Assembly: GCF_000378385.1 (NCBI RefSeq)
Contig: NZ_KB899676.1
Coordinates: 59,650 to 123,649 of the forward strand
DNA from: Paenibacillus daejeonensis DSM 15491
Lineage (GTDB): Bacteria; Bacillota; Bacilli; Paenibacillales; Paenibacillaceae
Reading direction: 5' to 3'
DNA length: 64,000 nt
Shown: positions 37,388-45,723 of the stretch, piece after piece
Layout: each line of letters opens with the position of its first letter
How positions within the stretch are numbered: position 1 is the first letter of the stretch
Translations under genes and position numbers: made by a program
Notes under the pieces: generated by a model
Databases searched by the model: none
The model's input: the letters and a program-made list of their open reading frames with translations, nothing else
What the model was told of the DNA's origin: nothing

Positions 37388-37663
37388 TTTTAATTCTCCT
37401 TGTGTAATCTTGCCTGACTGACCTAGGTGTCAATTTCGCAATCGTGTACTGAAACTTTTGACCTACTATTTCGACAAACAAGGTACAAATACCTCCTAGA
37501 ATGCGGAAATTCCCCCTTTTGAGAAATCAGGAATCTCATCGTTAATCTAGGGGAAGGCTCCACCGGCCGAGAGAACGATATCATGTAAGGCGCGGCGCAT
37601 CATTATGCAACCTAATTGGAAACCATGGTATAATAATATTGATAAGGATTGGAGTTGATTCGG
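37388..37663. other. Divergent promoter region between hsdR and the Rpn gene
   Basis: Contains an extended -10 (TGGTATAAT, 37625-37633) for the Rpn gene about 30 bases before its ATG. The hsdR promoter should lie near 37430-37500; the -35/-10 pair is not obvious to me. Confidence 0.5.
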
Positions 37664-38488
37664 ATGCATGACCTGCTGGACCCCAAGAACGATTTTGTCT
37701 TTAAACGTATCTTTGGCAGTGAAGAGAATAAGGATATCCTGCTTGCTTTCCTCAATAGAACCTTTATGGAAGCTGGGGAGCCTCCTTTGACTGAGATCCT
37801 TCTCATGAATCCATATACGGATAAGGATTCTCCGCGTGATAAGCAATCCATCTTCGACATTCAGGCCAAAACGACAGAAGGAAAACTTATTAACGTGGAA
37901 ATGCAATTGTTTAACAAATACGATAATGAAAAGCGTACCCTTTATTATTGGAGCAAGCAGTATGCGGGGCAGCTTGCAGAAGGACAGTCTTACAAACGGC
38001 TTCGGAAGTGCGTCACGATTAACATTCTTAATTTTTCTATACTTTCTAACGACCGTTATCACAGTGTTTTTCATCTGCGGGAAGATCATAGCAGTATTAC
38101 ACTTATCGACGATATCGAAATTCACATTATGGAACTTTCCAAGCTGGGCTCCCAAAACATACCGAATGAAGGCGGCTTACTTAACTGGTTGCTCTTTCTG
38201 AAAAGCGAGGATACAACAAACTGGGAGGTGTTGAAAGTGAATGAACCCGCTTTGGGCAAAGCAATGACCGCTTTAGAATATTTAAGTCAAGATGCGGAAG
38301 CAAGGCGACTGTATGAGATGAGGCAGAAGGCGCTTCATGACGAAGCTTCTATGCTTGATGGAGCCAGAGAAGAAGGGAAATTAGAAGTCGCTCAAAACAT
38401 GTTGGCAAAAGGGATGGAAATAAGAGACATAGCTGAGCTGACTGGACTTTCTGCCGACCATTTGGAAACGCTAAGAAGGGAACATTAA
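37664..38488 (+). CDS. Rpn-family recombination-promoting nuclease / PD-(D/E)xK transposase-like protein
   Basis: 274 residues from ATG 37664 (TTGGAG 9 bases upstream; an in-frame TTG at 37649 is less likely). N-terminal signature LLDPKNDFVFKRIFGSEENK, then the nuclease core IFDIQAKTTEGKLINVEMQL (Asp...Glu-x-Gln) and YYWSKQYAGQLAEGQSYKRL. The C-terminus (about 240-274) has a helix-turn-helix-like repeat (GMEIRDIAELTGLSADHLETL). Members of this family promote RecA-independent recombination in E. coli and are common on mobile DNA; some act in phage defence. Divergent to the type I system in the same island. Confidence 0.88.
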   Translation: MHDLLDPKNDFVFKRIFGSEENKDILLAFLNRTFMEAGEPPLTEILLMNPYTDKDSPRDKQSIFDIQAKTTEGKLINVEMQLFNKYDNEKRTLYYWSKQYAGQLAEGQSYKRLRKCVTINILNFSILSNDRYHSVFHLREDHSSITLIDDIEIHIMELSKLGSQNIPNEGGLLNWLLFLKSEDTTNWEVLKVNEPALGKAMTALEYLSQDAEARRLYEMRQKALHDEASMLDGAREEGKLEVAQNMLAKGMEIRDIAELTGLSADHLETLRREH

Positions 38489-38515
38489 AAAGTGAAGTTC
38501 ATAAGACTTCACTTT
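38489..38515 (+). terminator. Terminator after the Rpn gene
   Basis: Perfect 10-bp stem AAAGTGAAGT / ACTTCACTTT with a 7-base loop immediately after the stop; the T run is weak (TCTCTGTT). Confidence 0.65.
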
Positions 38516-38633
38516 CTCTGTTATGAAATCTCATTTATTATTCATTGAGCCGTTATCTAGCATATGGAAGCCGCAACGGATGTCTGTGCTCTAACGAGCA
38601 ATAAGAAAACAACTTATTTCTCAGGTGTTTTAA

Positions 38634-39060
38634 GGTGGAGCCTAGGGGGATGTATGAATCTTTGATTATATGGCTGACAAAGCCTATTCGACGAGGACTT
38701 TTAGCGGTAGATTCAGACGCCGTACTCCTCCGCTGCGCTCCGTCCGTGCGGGCGAACCCCCTTCTCGGGGTTCATCACCCCCTAGGCAATCCACACGAAA
38801 AAACGCCATCACGTAATGTGATGGCGTTCTTGTTCGTATGGAGCCTAGGGGGATGTATGAATCTTTGATTATATGACTGACGAAGCCTATTCGACGGGGA
38901 CTTTTAGCGGTAGATTCAGACGCCGTGCTCGTTCGTTTGAGGTTATTTCTCTGTAGCCTTTTCTTCCACTTCCTGCGCGCGGGCGAACCCCCGTTTCGGG
39001 GTTCATCACCCCCTAGGCATACCATACGAAAAACGCCATCACATTGTGTGATGGCGTTCT
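38634..39060. repeat. tRNA-flank repeat, tandem copies B and C
   Basis: Two direct repeat units (38634-38837 and 38838-39060). Each begins GGAGCCTAGGGGGATGTATG, which copies the tRNA-Ala 3' end, contains a MADKAYSTRTF- or MTDEAYSTGTF-type 27-codon frame, then the inverted CCCCCTAGGC, and ends with an AACGCCATCAC / GTGATGGCGTT hairpin. Copy C is followed directly by the real tRNA. GCCTAGGGGG and CCCCCTAGGC form exact 10-bp inverted ends of each unit. Confidence 0.75.
39018..39060 (-). terminator. Terminator of the tRNA-Ala gene
   Basis: Minus strand: AACGCCATCACA / TGTGATGGCGTT stem followed by TTTTTCG, beginning nine bases after the tRNA 3' end. Confidence 0.85.
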
Positions 39061-39068
39061 TGTTCGTA

Positions 39069-39141
39069 TGGAGCCTAGGGGGATCGAACCCCTGACCTCA
39101 TCGCTGCCAGCGATGCGCTCTCCCAGCTGAGCTAAGGCCCC
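39069..39141 (-). tRNA. tRNA-Ala (anticodon GGC)
   Basis: Folds fully: acceptor GGGGCCT / AGGCTCC (one G-U), D-arm GCTC-AGCTGGGA-GAGC, anticodon arm CATCG-CTGGCAG-CGATG with GGC at the centre, T-arm AGGGG-TTCGATC-CCCCT, discriminator A; 73 bases. The CCA end is not encoded (TAC follows). Its 3' half is copied at 31.2 and 24.7 kb, so this gene is the integration target that bounds the island on the right. Confidence 0.97.
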
Positions 39142-39307
39142 GTATTCCTACATCTTATGTAACTGGAGCTTACGTTCCGTGTTCATAAGTTTATGTGGCA
39201 ACAGAATAGATAATATCATGAATTCGATTTGCGTGTCAACACTTTTCATAAACTTTTTCAGCCATTTCCTGGCCCCTCTTAATCTCCTTTTTCATCGCTT
39301 GACTTAT

Positions 39308-39350
39308 TACTACATGATGTAGTAGATTGTTAATACTACGTAGTGTAGTA
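39308..39350. promoter_or_regulatory. Two BlaI-type operators overlapping the blaI promoter
   Basis: TACTACATGATGTAGTA (39308-39324, perfect palindrome) and TACTACGTAGTGTAGTA (39334-39350, one mismatch pair), centres 26 bp apart. The first covers the spacer and -10 (TAGATT) of a promoter with TTGACT as -35 (39299-39304). They match the TACTACA/TGTAGTA operators of BlaI/MecI. Confidence 0.85.
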
Positions 39351-39395
39351 ATAACATCGTTATGGACGCATAACGTGATGAAGAGGTGTGCTGCA

Positions 39396-39770
39396 ATGAA
39401 CCAGGTTCATAAGTTGTCAGATACAGAAATGGAGCTCATGGAGGCGATATGGGCGAGCGATCCGCCGGTGACGTCTACCGAGCTGCTAACCCAATTTGCA
39501 GAGAAAGGCCGCGCCTGGAAAGCCCAGACGATGTCCACGTTCCTGTCACGGTTAGTGGAGAAAGGTGCACTGGCTACGACCAAAGAAGGACGTACCAATA
39601 AGTACGTCCCACGCGTCACTAGAGAAGCTTACAAACTGGCGGAAACCCAGAATGTGCTGGACGATTTATACCAAGGTTCTGTGAAGAACCTGATTTCAGC
39701 GCTCTACGACGGCGACAAGCTTTCCAAGCAAGATATTAATGAGCTGAAGCAATGGTTTTCGGAGAAGTAG
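39396..39770 (+). CDS. BlaI/MecI-family transcriptional repressor
   Basis: 124 residues from ATG 39396 (GAGGTG 7 bases upstream); longer in-frame starts lie inside the operator region. Winged helix: LSDTEMELMEAIWASDPPVT, LLTQFAEKGRAWKAQTMSTF, LSRLVEKGALATTKEGRTNK. C-terminal dimer helices with DLYQGSVKNLISALYDGDKL, near the site at which BlaR1-type proteases cleave BlaI (Asn-Phe in Staphylococcus, not obvious here). Represses its own operon through the two upstream palindromes. Three bases before the M56 gene. Confidence 0.93.
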   Translation: MNQVHKLSDTEMELMEAIWASDPPVTSTELLTQFAEKGRAWKAQTMSTFLSRLVEKGALATTKEGRTNKYVPRVTREAYKLAETQNVLDDLYQGSVKNLISALYDGDKLSKQDINELKQWFSEK

Positions 39771-39773
39771 GCT

Positions 39774-41195
39774 ATGATGACTCTTCTTCTTGAATGGCTC
39801 GTGTCGCTAACCGTCGCCGGGAGCGTCATCGTGGCTTGTAGCTTGCTGCTGCGTTTGCTTCCTGTTCAGGATATGCCTGCTTTATGGCGCTACAAACTCA
39901 ATCAGTTGGCTGTCGTCTTTTATCTTGTGCCGCTAGCCGTCGTTGTACAGTGGTTGTCTCCCTTTATGACATCCTGGTTCGCTGCGGCTCCGAGCACATC
40001 GGACGCTCGTGACCCTGGAGCGGTTTTGCTACCCGAGGGCTCGTCCGCGACTACGATTCCCGTATCGGCTGCTGCCCTTATTTTGACCGTGTGGGCAGTA
40101 GGTGCGCTAAGTTTTATCAGTTGGCAGATCTACCACTATCGGAGATTCGTCCAATTGCTCGAACGTTCGCATACTGACGTGCCGCCTAGCAGCGACGCTT
40201 CATTAGAACTAGCCCAGTACAAAAGATATCTATCGCTCAAACGCCCGGTCAGACTCGCCTATAGCGAGTTGATTCGCACGCCTTTGCTGGTAGGATTATG
40301 GCGTCCAACGATCTACCTCCCCCGACAAGCGGCTGCGGAGATGGATCTGGGGATGGTCCTCCATCACGAACTCATTCATTTGAAGCACAAGGATCTATGG
40401 ATCAAGGCATCGATAATGTGTGTCACTGCACTGCAGTGGTTTAACCCGCTGGTCTACCTGCTCCGCCGCGAAATCCAGACCTGGAGCGAGTTGGCGTGCG
40501 ATGAACAAGTGGTCAAAACCATGTCCCATCAGGAGCGCAAACGCTACGGTCAGACGATTCTGAGTGTGATGACAGATACCCGATCCGTTCCCACGCAATT
40601 TTGTGCTTCCTTGTCCTCTGAAGGCCAACATCTAAAAAGGAGATTAACCCTTATGCTGACTGTGAAACAAATGAAAAAGAAAACACTCATTCTATTGGCC
40701 GGATCCGGCCTGCTCGTCGCTGCCTTGGGCACATCTGCTGCGGTTTGGGCATCCGACAATGCCCCTGCGATCGAACCCGCTCCAGCTGAACTGTCACCTG
40801 TAACTGAACCGGCGCCCTCCAAGGTGGAGCCTCTTCCCGCACCTTCGGATGAGCCTGAGGCCTATACGATTCCAATCGAGCTCTACCCTGCAGAGTCCTC
40901 CGTTGCTGGTGACAACGCAAGTGAACTTTACGCAGTTCCGGATGAGCAAATTGCTCCAGAAGCTCAGGTAACGGAAGCCCGCCCCGTGCCGCAGGACCAA
41001 TATGAGATTGCACCAGATGTATCGGAAACTGTCCCAGCGGAGGAGAAGCCGTTACTTGTCCCTGCTGAAGAGACAGGCATGGATGATGTCCCAGACGTGT
41101 CCATCTCTGAACCACTTGTCTCGGAGTCCGATAATATCCCTGCTGCGGCGCCACCTACCGATGAGGTCAGAACTGTCCCCGCAAGTGAGAAATAA
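39774..41195 (+). CDS. BlaR1/MecR1-type M56 metalloprotease (antirepressor) without a penicillin-binding sensor
   Basis: 473 residues. N-terminal membrane segments (LLEWLVSLTVAGSVIVACSL, LNQLAVVFYLVPLAVVV, AALILTVWAVGALSFI), then the zinc protease motif VLHHELIHLKHKDLW and the downstream SELACDEQVV. A fourth membrane segment (TLILLAGSGLLVAALG, about 305-325) is followed by a 145-residue extracellular tail rich in Pro, Glu, Ala and Ser. BlaR1 normally has a serine beta-lactam-sensor domain here; its SxxK motif is absent. The protein should cleave the BlaI-type repressor in response to an unknown envelope signal, perhaps sensed by the acidic tail. Confidence 0.88.
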   Translation: MMTLLLEWLVSLTVAGSVIVACSLLLRLLPVQDMPALWRYKLNQLAVVFYLVPLAVVVQWLSPFMTSWFAAAPSTSDARDPGAVLLPEGSSATTIPVSAAALILTVWAVGALSFISWQIYHYRRFVQLLERSHTDVPPSSDASLELAQYKRYLSLKRPVRLAYSELIRTPLLVGLWRPTIYLPRQAAAEMDLGMVLHHELIHLKHKDLWIKASIMCVTALQWFNPLVYLLRREIQTWSELACDEQVVKTMSHQERKRYGQTILSVMTDTRSVPTQFCASLSSEGQHLKRRLTLMLTVKQMKKKTLILLAGSGLLVAALGTSAAVWASDNAPAIEPAPAELSPVTEPAPSKVEPLPAPSDEPEAYTIPIELYPAESSVAGDNASELYAVPDEQIAPEAQVTEARPVPQDQYEIAPDVSETVPAEEKPLLVPAEETGMDDVPDVSISEPLVSESDNIPAAAPPTDEVRTVPASEK

Positions 41196-41223
41196 GCAGC
41201 TAACCATTCCATACCCGTCCTTC

Positions 41224-41250
41224 AAACACTGCCCTTGGGCAGTGTTTTTT
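41224..41250 (+). terminator. Terminator after the M56 gene
   Basis: AACACTGCCC-TT-GGGCAGTGTT followed by TTTT; 10-bp perfect stem. Confidence 0.92.
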
Positions 41251-41352
41251 CGCTCTCCCCGCAGAAAGTGCTCGTCCTGGGTCAATAGCCCGATGCCTGT
41301 CCACAACCCATTCGCTATACTGGAAAAAAATGATACGAAGGAGTGACGCTGG

Positions 41353-41889
41353 ATGCAACCCCCCACAGAACTGGAATGGCAGTTACTATTCACCGGGAAT
41401 GAGACGGATCTGAAAGCCTATGCATTAGCGAATCAAGAATTGCTAAAAACCTACGGCATGGACGATGTAGCAGAGGATCCCAACAGCACGGTTCAAGAGA
41501 AAATCCAGCTCTTGCTCGCTGCCGTTCATAGTGTCGTTGTCGACTGGCGGGAATATGATGATGAGATTGTCCGTCTCTTTGCAGCCCGTCTTCCTGAAGA
41601 AACAATTGATGTCAAAGAAAGCGACAACGGACTGCTGGTCACTTATAACGGGGTGGAGCATGTCATTGCCCTCAGCATGTCACCTAATGATCGTTACCTT
41701 ACGATTCGCGGCTTCCAGCAGATTGTAGGCGCCAAGTACGAAATACGCTTGTTTGAGCACTCCTACTTCTCAGATACCCATGAATTTCTGATTCTTCCCC
41801 GTTATGTATGGGACCGTTTAGAGACAGAGTACGGTGAGCAAGTAGGCAAAGTATTTCGCGTAGTCGATTCGGAACTGGACTTTCCTTGA
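41353..41889 (+). CDS. Hypothetical protein
   Basis: 178 residues; AAGGAG 9 bases before the ATG. Soluble and acidic (pI low), with no signal peptide. The central part (SDNGLLVTYNGVEHVIALSM, NDRYLTIRGFQQIVGAKYEI) is a mixed alpha/beta pattern that I do not recognise. The last residues (WDRLETEYGEQVGKVFRVVD) look like a final helix and strand. It ends at the base adjacent to the stop of the convergent NEAT/SLH gene. It is preceded by a terminator, so it is probably monocistronic. Confidence 0.7.
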   Translation: MQPPTELEWQLLFTGNETDLKAYALANQELLKTYGMDDVAEDPNSTVQEKIQLLLAAVHSVVVDWREYDDEIVRLFAARLPEETIDVKESDNGLLVTYNGVEHVIALSMSPNDRYLTIRGFQQIVGAKYEIRLFEHSYFSDTHEFLILPRYVWDRLETEYGEQVGKVFRVVDSELDFP

Positions 41890-44865
41890 TTAAATCAGTG
41901 CCAGAATAAGCTTCACTGCTTCAGCACGTGTGGCAGGCGCAAGAGGATCAAATCGGCCATCGCCACGGCCGCTGATCAGACCTTGCTGATGGGCTGCTGC
42001 GACATGTGCCTTGGCCCATTGTGGAATCTCCGTATCATCTGCAAAAGCAGTCGAGCTTAGATTAACTGTCTCCAGCTGCAAGACTCGGCTGATCATGACG
42101 ACCAGTTCAGAACGCGTAATCAAGCGATCCGAGCGGAAGGTGCCATCCTCATAGCCCCCAATGATGCCCGTGCTCGCTGCACTCGCGATTGCGGCGCGAG
42201 CCCATGCCGGGACATTGCCCCAATCCTTGAAGCTCGGGATATCAGCGGCCTCCTCCAGCTGCAGGGCACGGCTCACCAGAACAGCGAACTCAGCGCGGCT
42301 GATGCGTTGATCAGGACGGAAGGTACCATCCTCATAGCCGTTTACGAGCCCCAAGGATACCGCACGCTGAATGTCCCCGAATGCCCAGTGACGCTCCACA
42401 TCGGTGAACGACACCTCTGGCACCGTAGGCGGTTCCTCCTCACCAGGCTCTCCGGTTTCTGGTTCATTCTCTTCTACGACCGGCTCCTCTGGCTCGTTCG
42501 GCTTCGGCGTCTCCGGCAGTGTCGGCACAACTGGAGTGATTGGCGTATTGCCGTTACCACCTGATTGGGATGGTACTTGAGCATTCCGGAAAGCAGTAAC
42601 ACCCGTACTCAGTTGATCCGCTGCAGCAGCCGATAGCTCAGCCGTTCCCTCCAGATTAACCGCCTCAGCGTCGGCTGCCTCGATAGCTGCTGTCAGTGCC
42701 TCCGCTGCTGATACCGGATATTGACCAGGGCTTCCACCAATCGATGCGCCTTGCAGCAAGAGATGCGCCGAATGGACGGCTTCAGCAAGAGCTGCATTGT
42801 CCACATCGTTGAAGTTCAGACGGAAGGTCTGCACGCTCCCACTTGGATTTGCTTTACTATACACGTGAGCTCTGGCATCCACCAGTCCGCTCAAATCTTC
42901 AACAAGGAATGTATCTAGACGTCCTTCATCCTCTGGCAGCTCTTCCGACAAAATCGGGTCAACATACTCGCCCTTCTGTGACAGCTGAAGGTTTCTTACG
43001 TTCTGGTGTTCTTCCACTAATAAAGTAAGCTCGTAGCCTTCGGCAGCCGATTTAATATGCGCTACATTTAATAAGGCCGGACTAAGCTCCGAGAAACCTG
43101 CAGCGTCGGATTTAACAACCGAGTAGTAGACCATATAACCGATCACGTCCAAGACATTTTCATAAGCCTCTGCTAGTCTCGTCGTACTTGCTCGAATGAC
43201 CGGACGTTGTGAAGCTAGGTTTGAAGTGATGGCAGATGCCTCATCTATTGCCTCTTCCAACTCCGTCTTAACCGCTTCCCACTCCCCATCGTCCACATCC
43301 ACATTGGCTATAAGATGTTTAAGCTCCTCGGCATCGTCTAACCATTCACCAAGCGCCTCCAATAGGTCCACATTATAGCTAATATAAACCGTCCGCGTCT
43401 CGCCCCCCACCTCATATCTGACCACGCTCAGACCGAGCCAGCCATCGTTCGCAGAGGTCAATCCACCTCCTACCGGCTGGAGCTGGAACACAAGCTGTGT
43501 ATCATTGGATAGCGTAGATACGACTCCGGCCTCTGGCATGAAGGCGGTAAAGGGCATGCCGTTTGGAATGGCAATGGACTGATTGAGCTTGCCATCCGGA
43601 ATCGTACGCAGGGTCAAATTCACGTTGAAATCCATAAAATCCGCCGCATGCACCCTCTGCATCACAGTCGTCACGGTCTCGTCGAAATCTGCTGCATGTA
43701 CAGACAAGGACTCTGGAGCATCCAGACTATCCAGCGGGTAAATCCGCAGTGTTGGACCCGCTACATACTGAGTTTCCAATGTCTGCTGGTAGTTGCTATT
43801 CAGCCCGTTAATACGCTGGTTTATGATCTCGGGCGTACTCGCCGGGTTATCCAATGCCCGCTGTGCTTGTGCCATCGCGTTGTCGAGCATATCTACATTG
43901 GAGGCATAGTACTCGCCAGGGTGGATAGCTGCGATCGCCGAGCCCGGTGCGCCTTCTGTTTCGCCATGCCGCTTGGCCTTGCTGAGAAACGAACGAACGG
44001 CAGACATCACAGCTGTCAGCTCCGTCCGATCAGCCAGACGTTGTGCCCCAGCAAAGGCTTCTCTCGCCTCAAGCAGCGTATTATAGATGACTGCGTATGC
44101 TGCCTCGTCATCTCCCTCGTTCAGCGCTTCATCCGAAGCTTCGATTGCAGCCAGCATGACGGACTTGCTGCCCTCGGTATACTCCCCGTATCCTGTCCCT
44201 TCCACTGCCGCTTCATACGCCGTACGGCTATCCGCAATCAGCCCGGCGACTTGCTCATAGGTTGCGCTAGTGACCGGACCTTCCCCCGGTTCTTCTCCAG
44301 GGTCTCCCCCGCCCGGTTGACCTGGCAGTCCCGATACATCGATCCTTAGCTGAACATTGTACCAGTGGTTGTAGCCAATATCCCGCATGTTGACATGCAT
44401 CAGGATATCTTGTTTCTCGGTCAGATCGGCAATTTCATACTGTAATTCATAGCGGCTGGCCTGCTCGTTGAGGGGTACGGCTTCGACGACCTGATACCCT
44501 TCAATGCCGACGGCAACCTCCTCCGATGTAACAGGGTCCGTTGTAATCCGTGCCTTCTCACTGCCCTCCAGTCGGAAGCCCAGATAAGGAAAGTAGCTAT
44601 ATGTCAGTGCCGAAGCCTCATGGGAAAATAACACCCGGCCTTCCGTAATCGTCAGCTTTCCTTACTGACCTTGCTCTTTTAAGTAATTATTGGCCACCGA
44701 AACGGAGTTTTGCCCGTCGATCAAATAAAAGTAGTCGACCGTGTAGACACCATCAGGTACCGTTGTTGCCGCACCGGCGGTCTGTCCTGCCGGCAAACCT
44801 GCCGCAGCAATGAGGAATGCCAGCCACAAGAGGGAGAACTGGCGGAATCGGGAACTTCTTTTCAT
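41890..44865 (-). pseudogene. NEAT- and SLH-domain haem-binding surface protein interrupted by an in-frame TAA
   Basis: One frame across 992 codons with a single internal stop (44664-44662). Before it: signal peptide (MKRSSRFRQFSLLWLAFLIA) and the start of a NEAT domain (DGVYTVDYFYLIDGQNSVSV, NYLKEQGQ). After it, in the same frame: GKLTITEG, the expected NEAT continuation, then the rest of that domain (ending YNHWYNVQL), a Gly/Pro/Glu linker, FIVAR-like helical units (YEAAVEGTGYGEY; NLEGTA), two more sandwich-like regions (about 340-480 and 560-690), an acidic Pro/Glu linker and three SLH domains. The family binds haem at the cell surface. A GTG at 44634 could restart translation but would lack a signal peptide. 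Either a true inactivating mutation or a sequencing error. Confidence 0.85.
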
Positions 44866-44897
44866 GGACTATTCGCTCCTTGAATCGTTATGTATGG

Positions 44898-44952
44898 CTT
44901 CTCTCAGGCATGAGAGAAGGAACGCGGTATCCCCTGAACGGGTATTCCGCGT
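44898..44952 (-). terminator. Two adjacent hairpins between the small NEAT-like gene and the large NEAT/SLH gene
   Basis: ACGCGG...CCGCGT with AATACCC/GGGGATA (44921-44952), then the perfect 9-bp CTTCTCTCA / TGAGAGAAG (44898-44919). T tail after the first is pyrimidine-rich (TTCCTTCTCTC). May give partial termination or protect the upstream message. Confidence 0.6.
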
Positions 44953-44971
44953 CCCCTGTATTAGCTGCTAC

Positions 44972-45412
44972 TTACCACTTGATGACCAGCTCATGCACGG
45001 CGTTATGGAAGCCCGCAACTGTCGTTTGCAGTTGGATCGGCAGATCAGCCGTATTGCTTGTCACCCCGCTGATTGTGAAGGTCGTTTTGCCGCCGGCTAC
45101 CGAGCGGACTGCGCTGATTTCATAATCTGGGTTGCTGTCGTCATTAGCGTTGAGATAGGCGTAGCTTGCAGGAAGCGTGATGCCCATGTAGGTACCTTCG
45201 TTTTTGAGTGTGATGACGATCGTATAATTGCCAGGTGTGCCAGTTACAACAGCCGGTCCATCAACCGAAGCGTTAGCATGGGAGACCGCATTAGTCGCCG
45301 GGTTCCACAGGACATAATCCTGATCCGCAGCAGAAGCAGGGACCGCCAGAGCCAGGGCAAATACACACACCATCAACATCATCATAACCGTTCTTTTCGC
45401 AGGGATTCTCAT
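44972..45412 (-). CDS. Small secreted NEAT-like protein, Fur-box controlled
   Basis: 146 residues from ATG 45412 (AAGGAG 10 bases upstream); the frame continues to 45595 but crosses the Fur box. Signal peptide RTVMMMLMVCVFALALAVPA, cleavage near ASAADQ. The mature ~115 residues follow a beta-sandwich pattern like a NEAT domain (DYVLWNPATNAVSHANASV, YTIVITLKNEGTYMGITLPA, LPIQLQTTVAG, VHELVIKW). It has no anchor and no SLH domain. It could be a diffusible haem carrier passing haem to the SLH-anchored NEAT proteins, in the way IsdX proteins do in Bacillus anthracis. NEAT membership is a pattern call; the YxxxY haem motif is not clear. Confidence 0.65.
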   Translation of the reverse strand: MRIPAKRTVMMMLMVCVFALALAVPASAADQDYVLWNPATNAVSHANASVDGPAVVTGTPGNYTIVITLKNEGTYMGITLPASYAYLNANDDSNPDYEISAVRSVAGGKTTFTISGVTSNTADLPIQLQTTVAGFHNAVHELVIKW

Positions 45413-45472
45413 CGTTAACACACTCCTTGGTTTTGTTATTTGGCTTGAACTTGGCCACAGTATGTATGACAA

Positions 45473-45491
45473 GATAATGATAATCATTATC
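45473..45491. promoter_or_regulatory. Perfect Fur box
   Basis: GATAATGATAATCATTATC, identical to the classic 19-bp consensus, 61 bases before the start of the small secreted protein gene. Iron-replete repression of this gene and probably of the NEAT/SLH gene behind it. Confidence 0.95.
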
Positions 45492-45673
45492 AATCTAGGC
45501 TGAAAAAAAATCTGCGGCATCGACAACGTCTGACATGCATGCAGTACAGATGAGCTATCGTGAATGTGTGCACCATTCAGCGACGACTCCATCATATATT
45601 TCCAGTATTATGTTTGTCAACACCTTATTTTCAATTTATTTTTCTATAATATTCCACAAAAAACGCATGACAA

Positions 45674-45702
45674 ACAGGTGTAAATGCAGCATTCACACCT
45701 GT
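45674..45702 (-). terminator. Terminator after the NEAT-SLH gene
   Basis: ACAGGTGT..AATGC / GCATT..ACACCTGT stem on the minus strand, followed by TTTGTC and, 10 bases on, TTTTTT. Confidence 0.75.
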
Positions 45703-45723
45703 AGCATGGTTTACAATTAATAA

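Noticed and set aside
37547..38155. 202-codon minus-strand frame
   Set aside because: Antisense of the Rpn gene, which has a promoter, ribosome site and family motifs.
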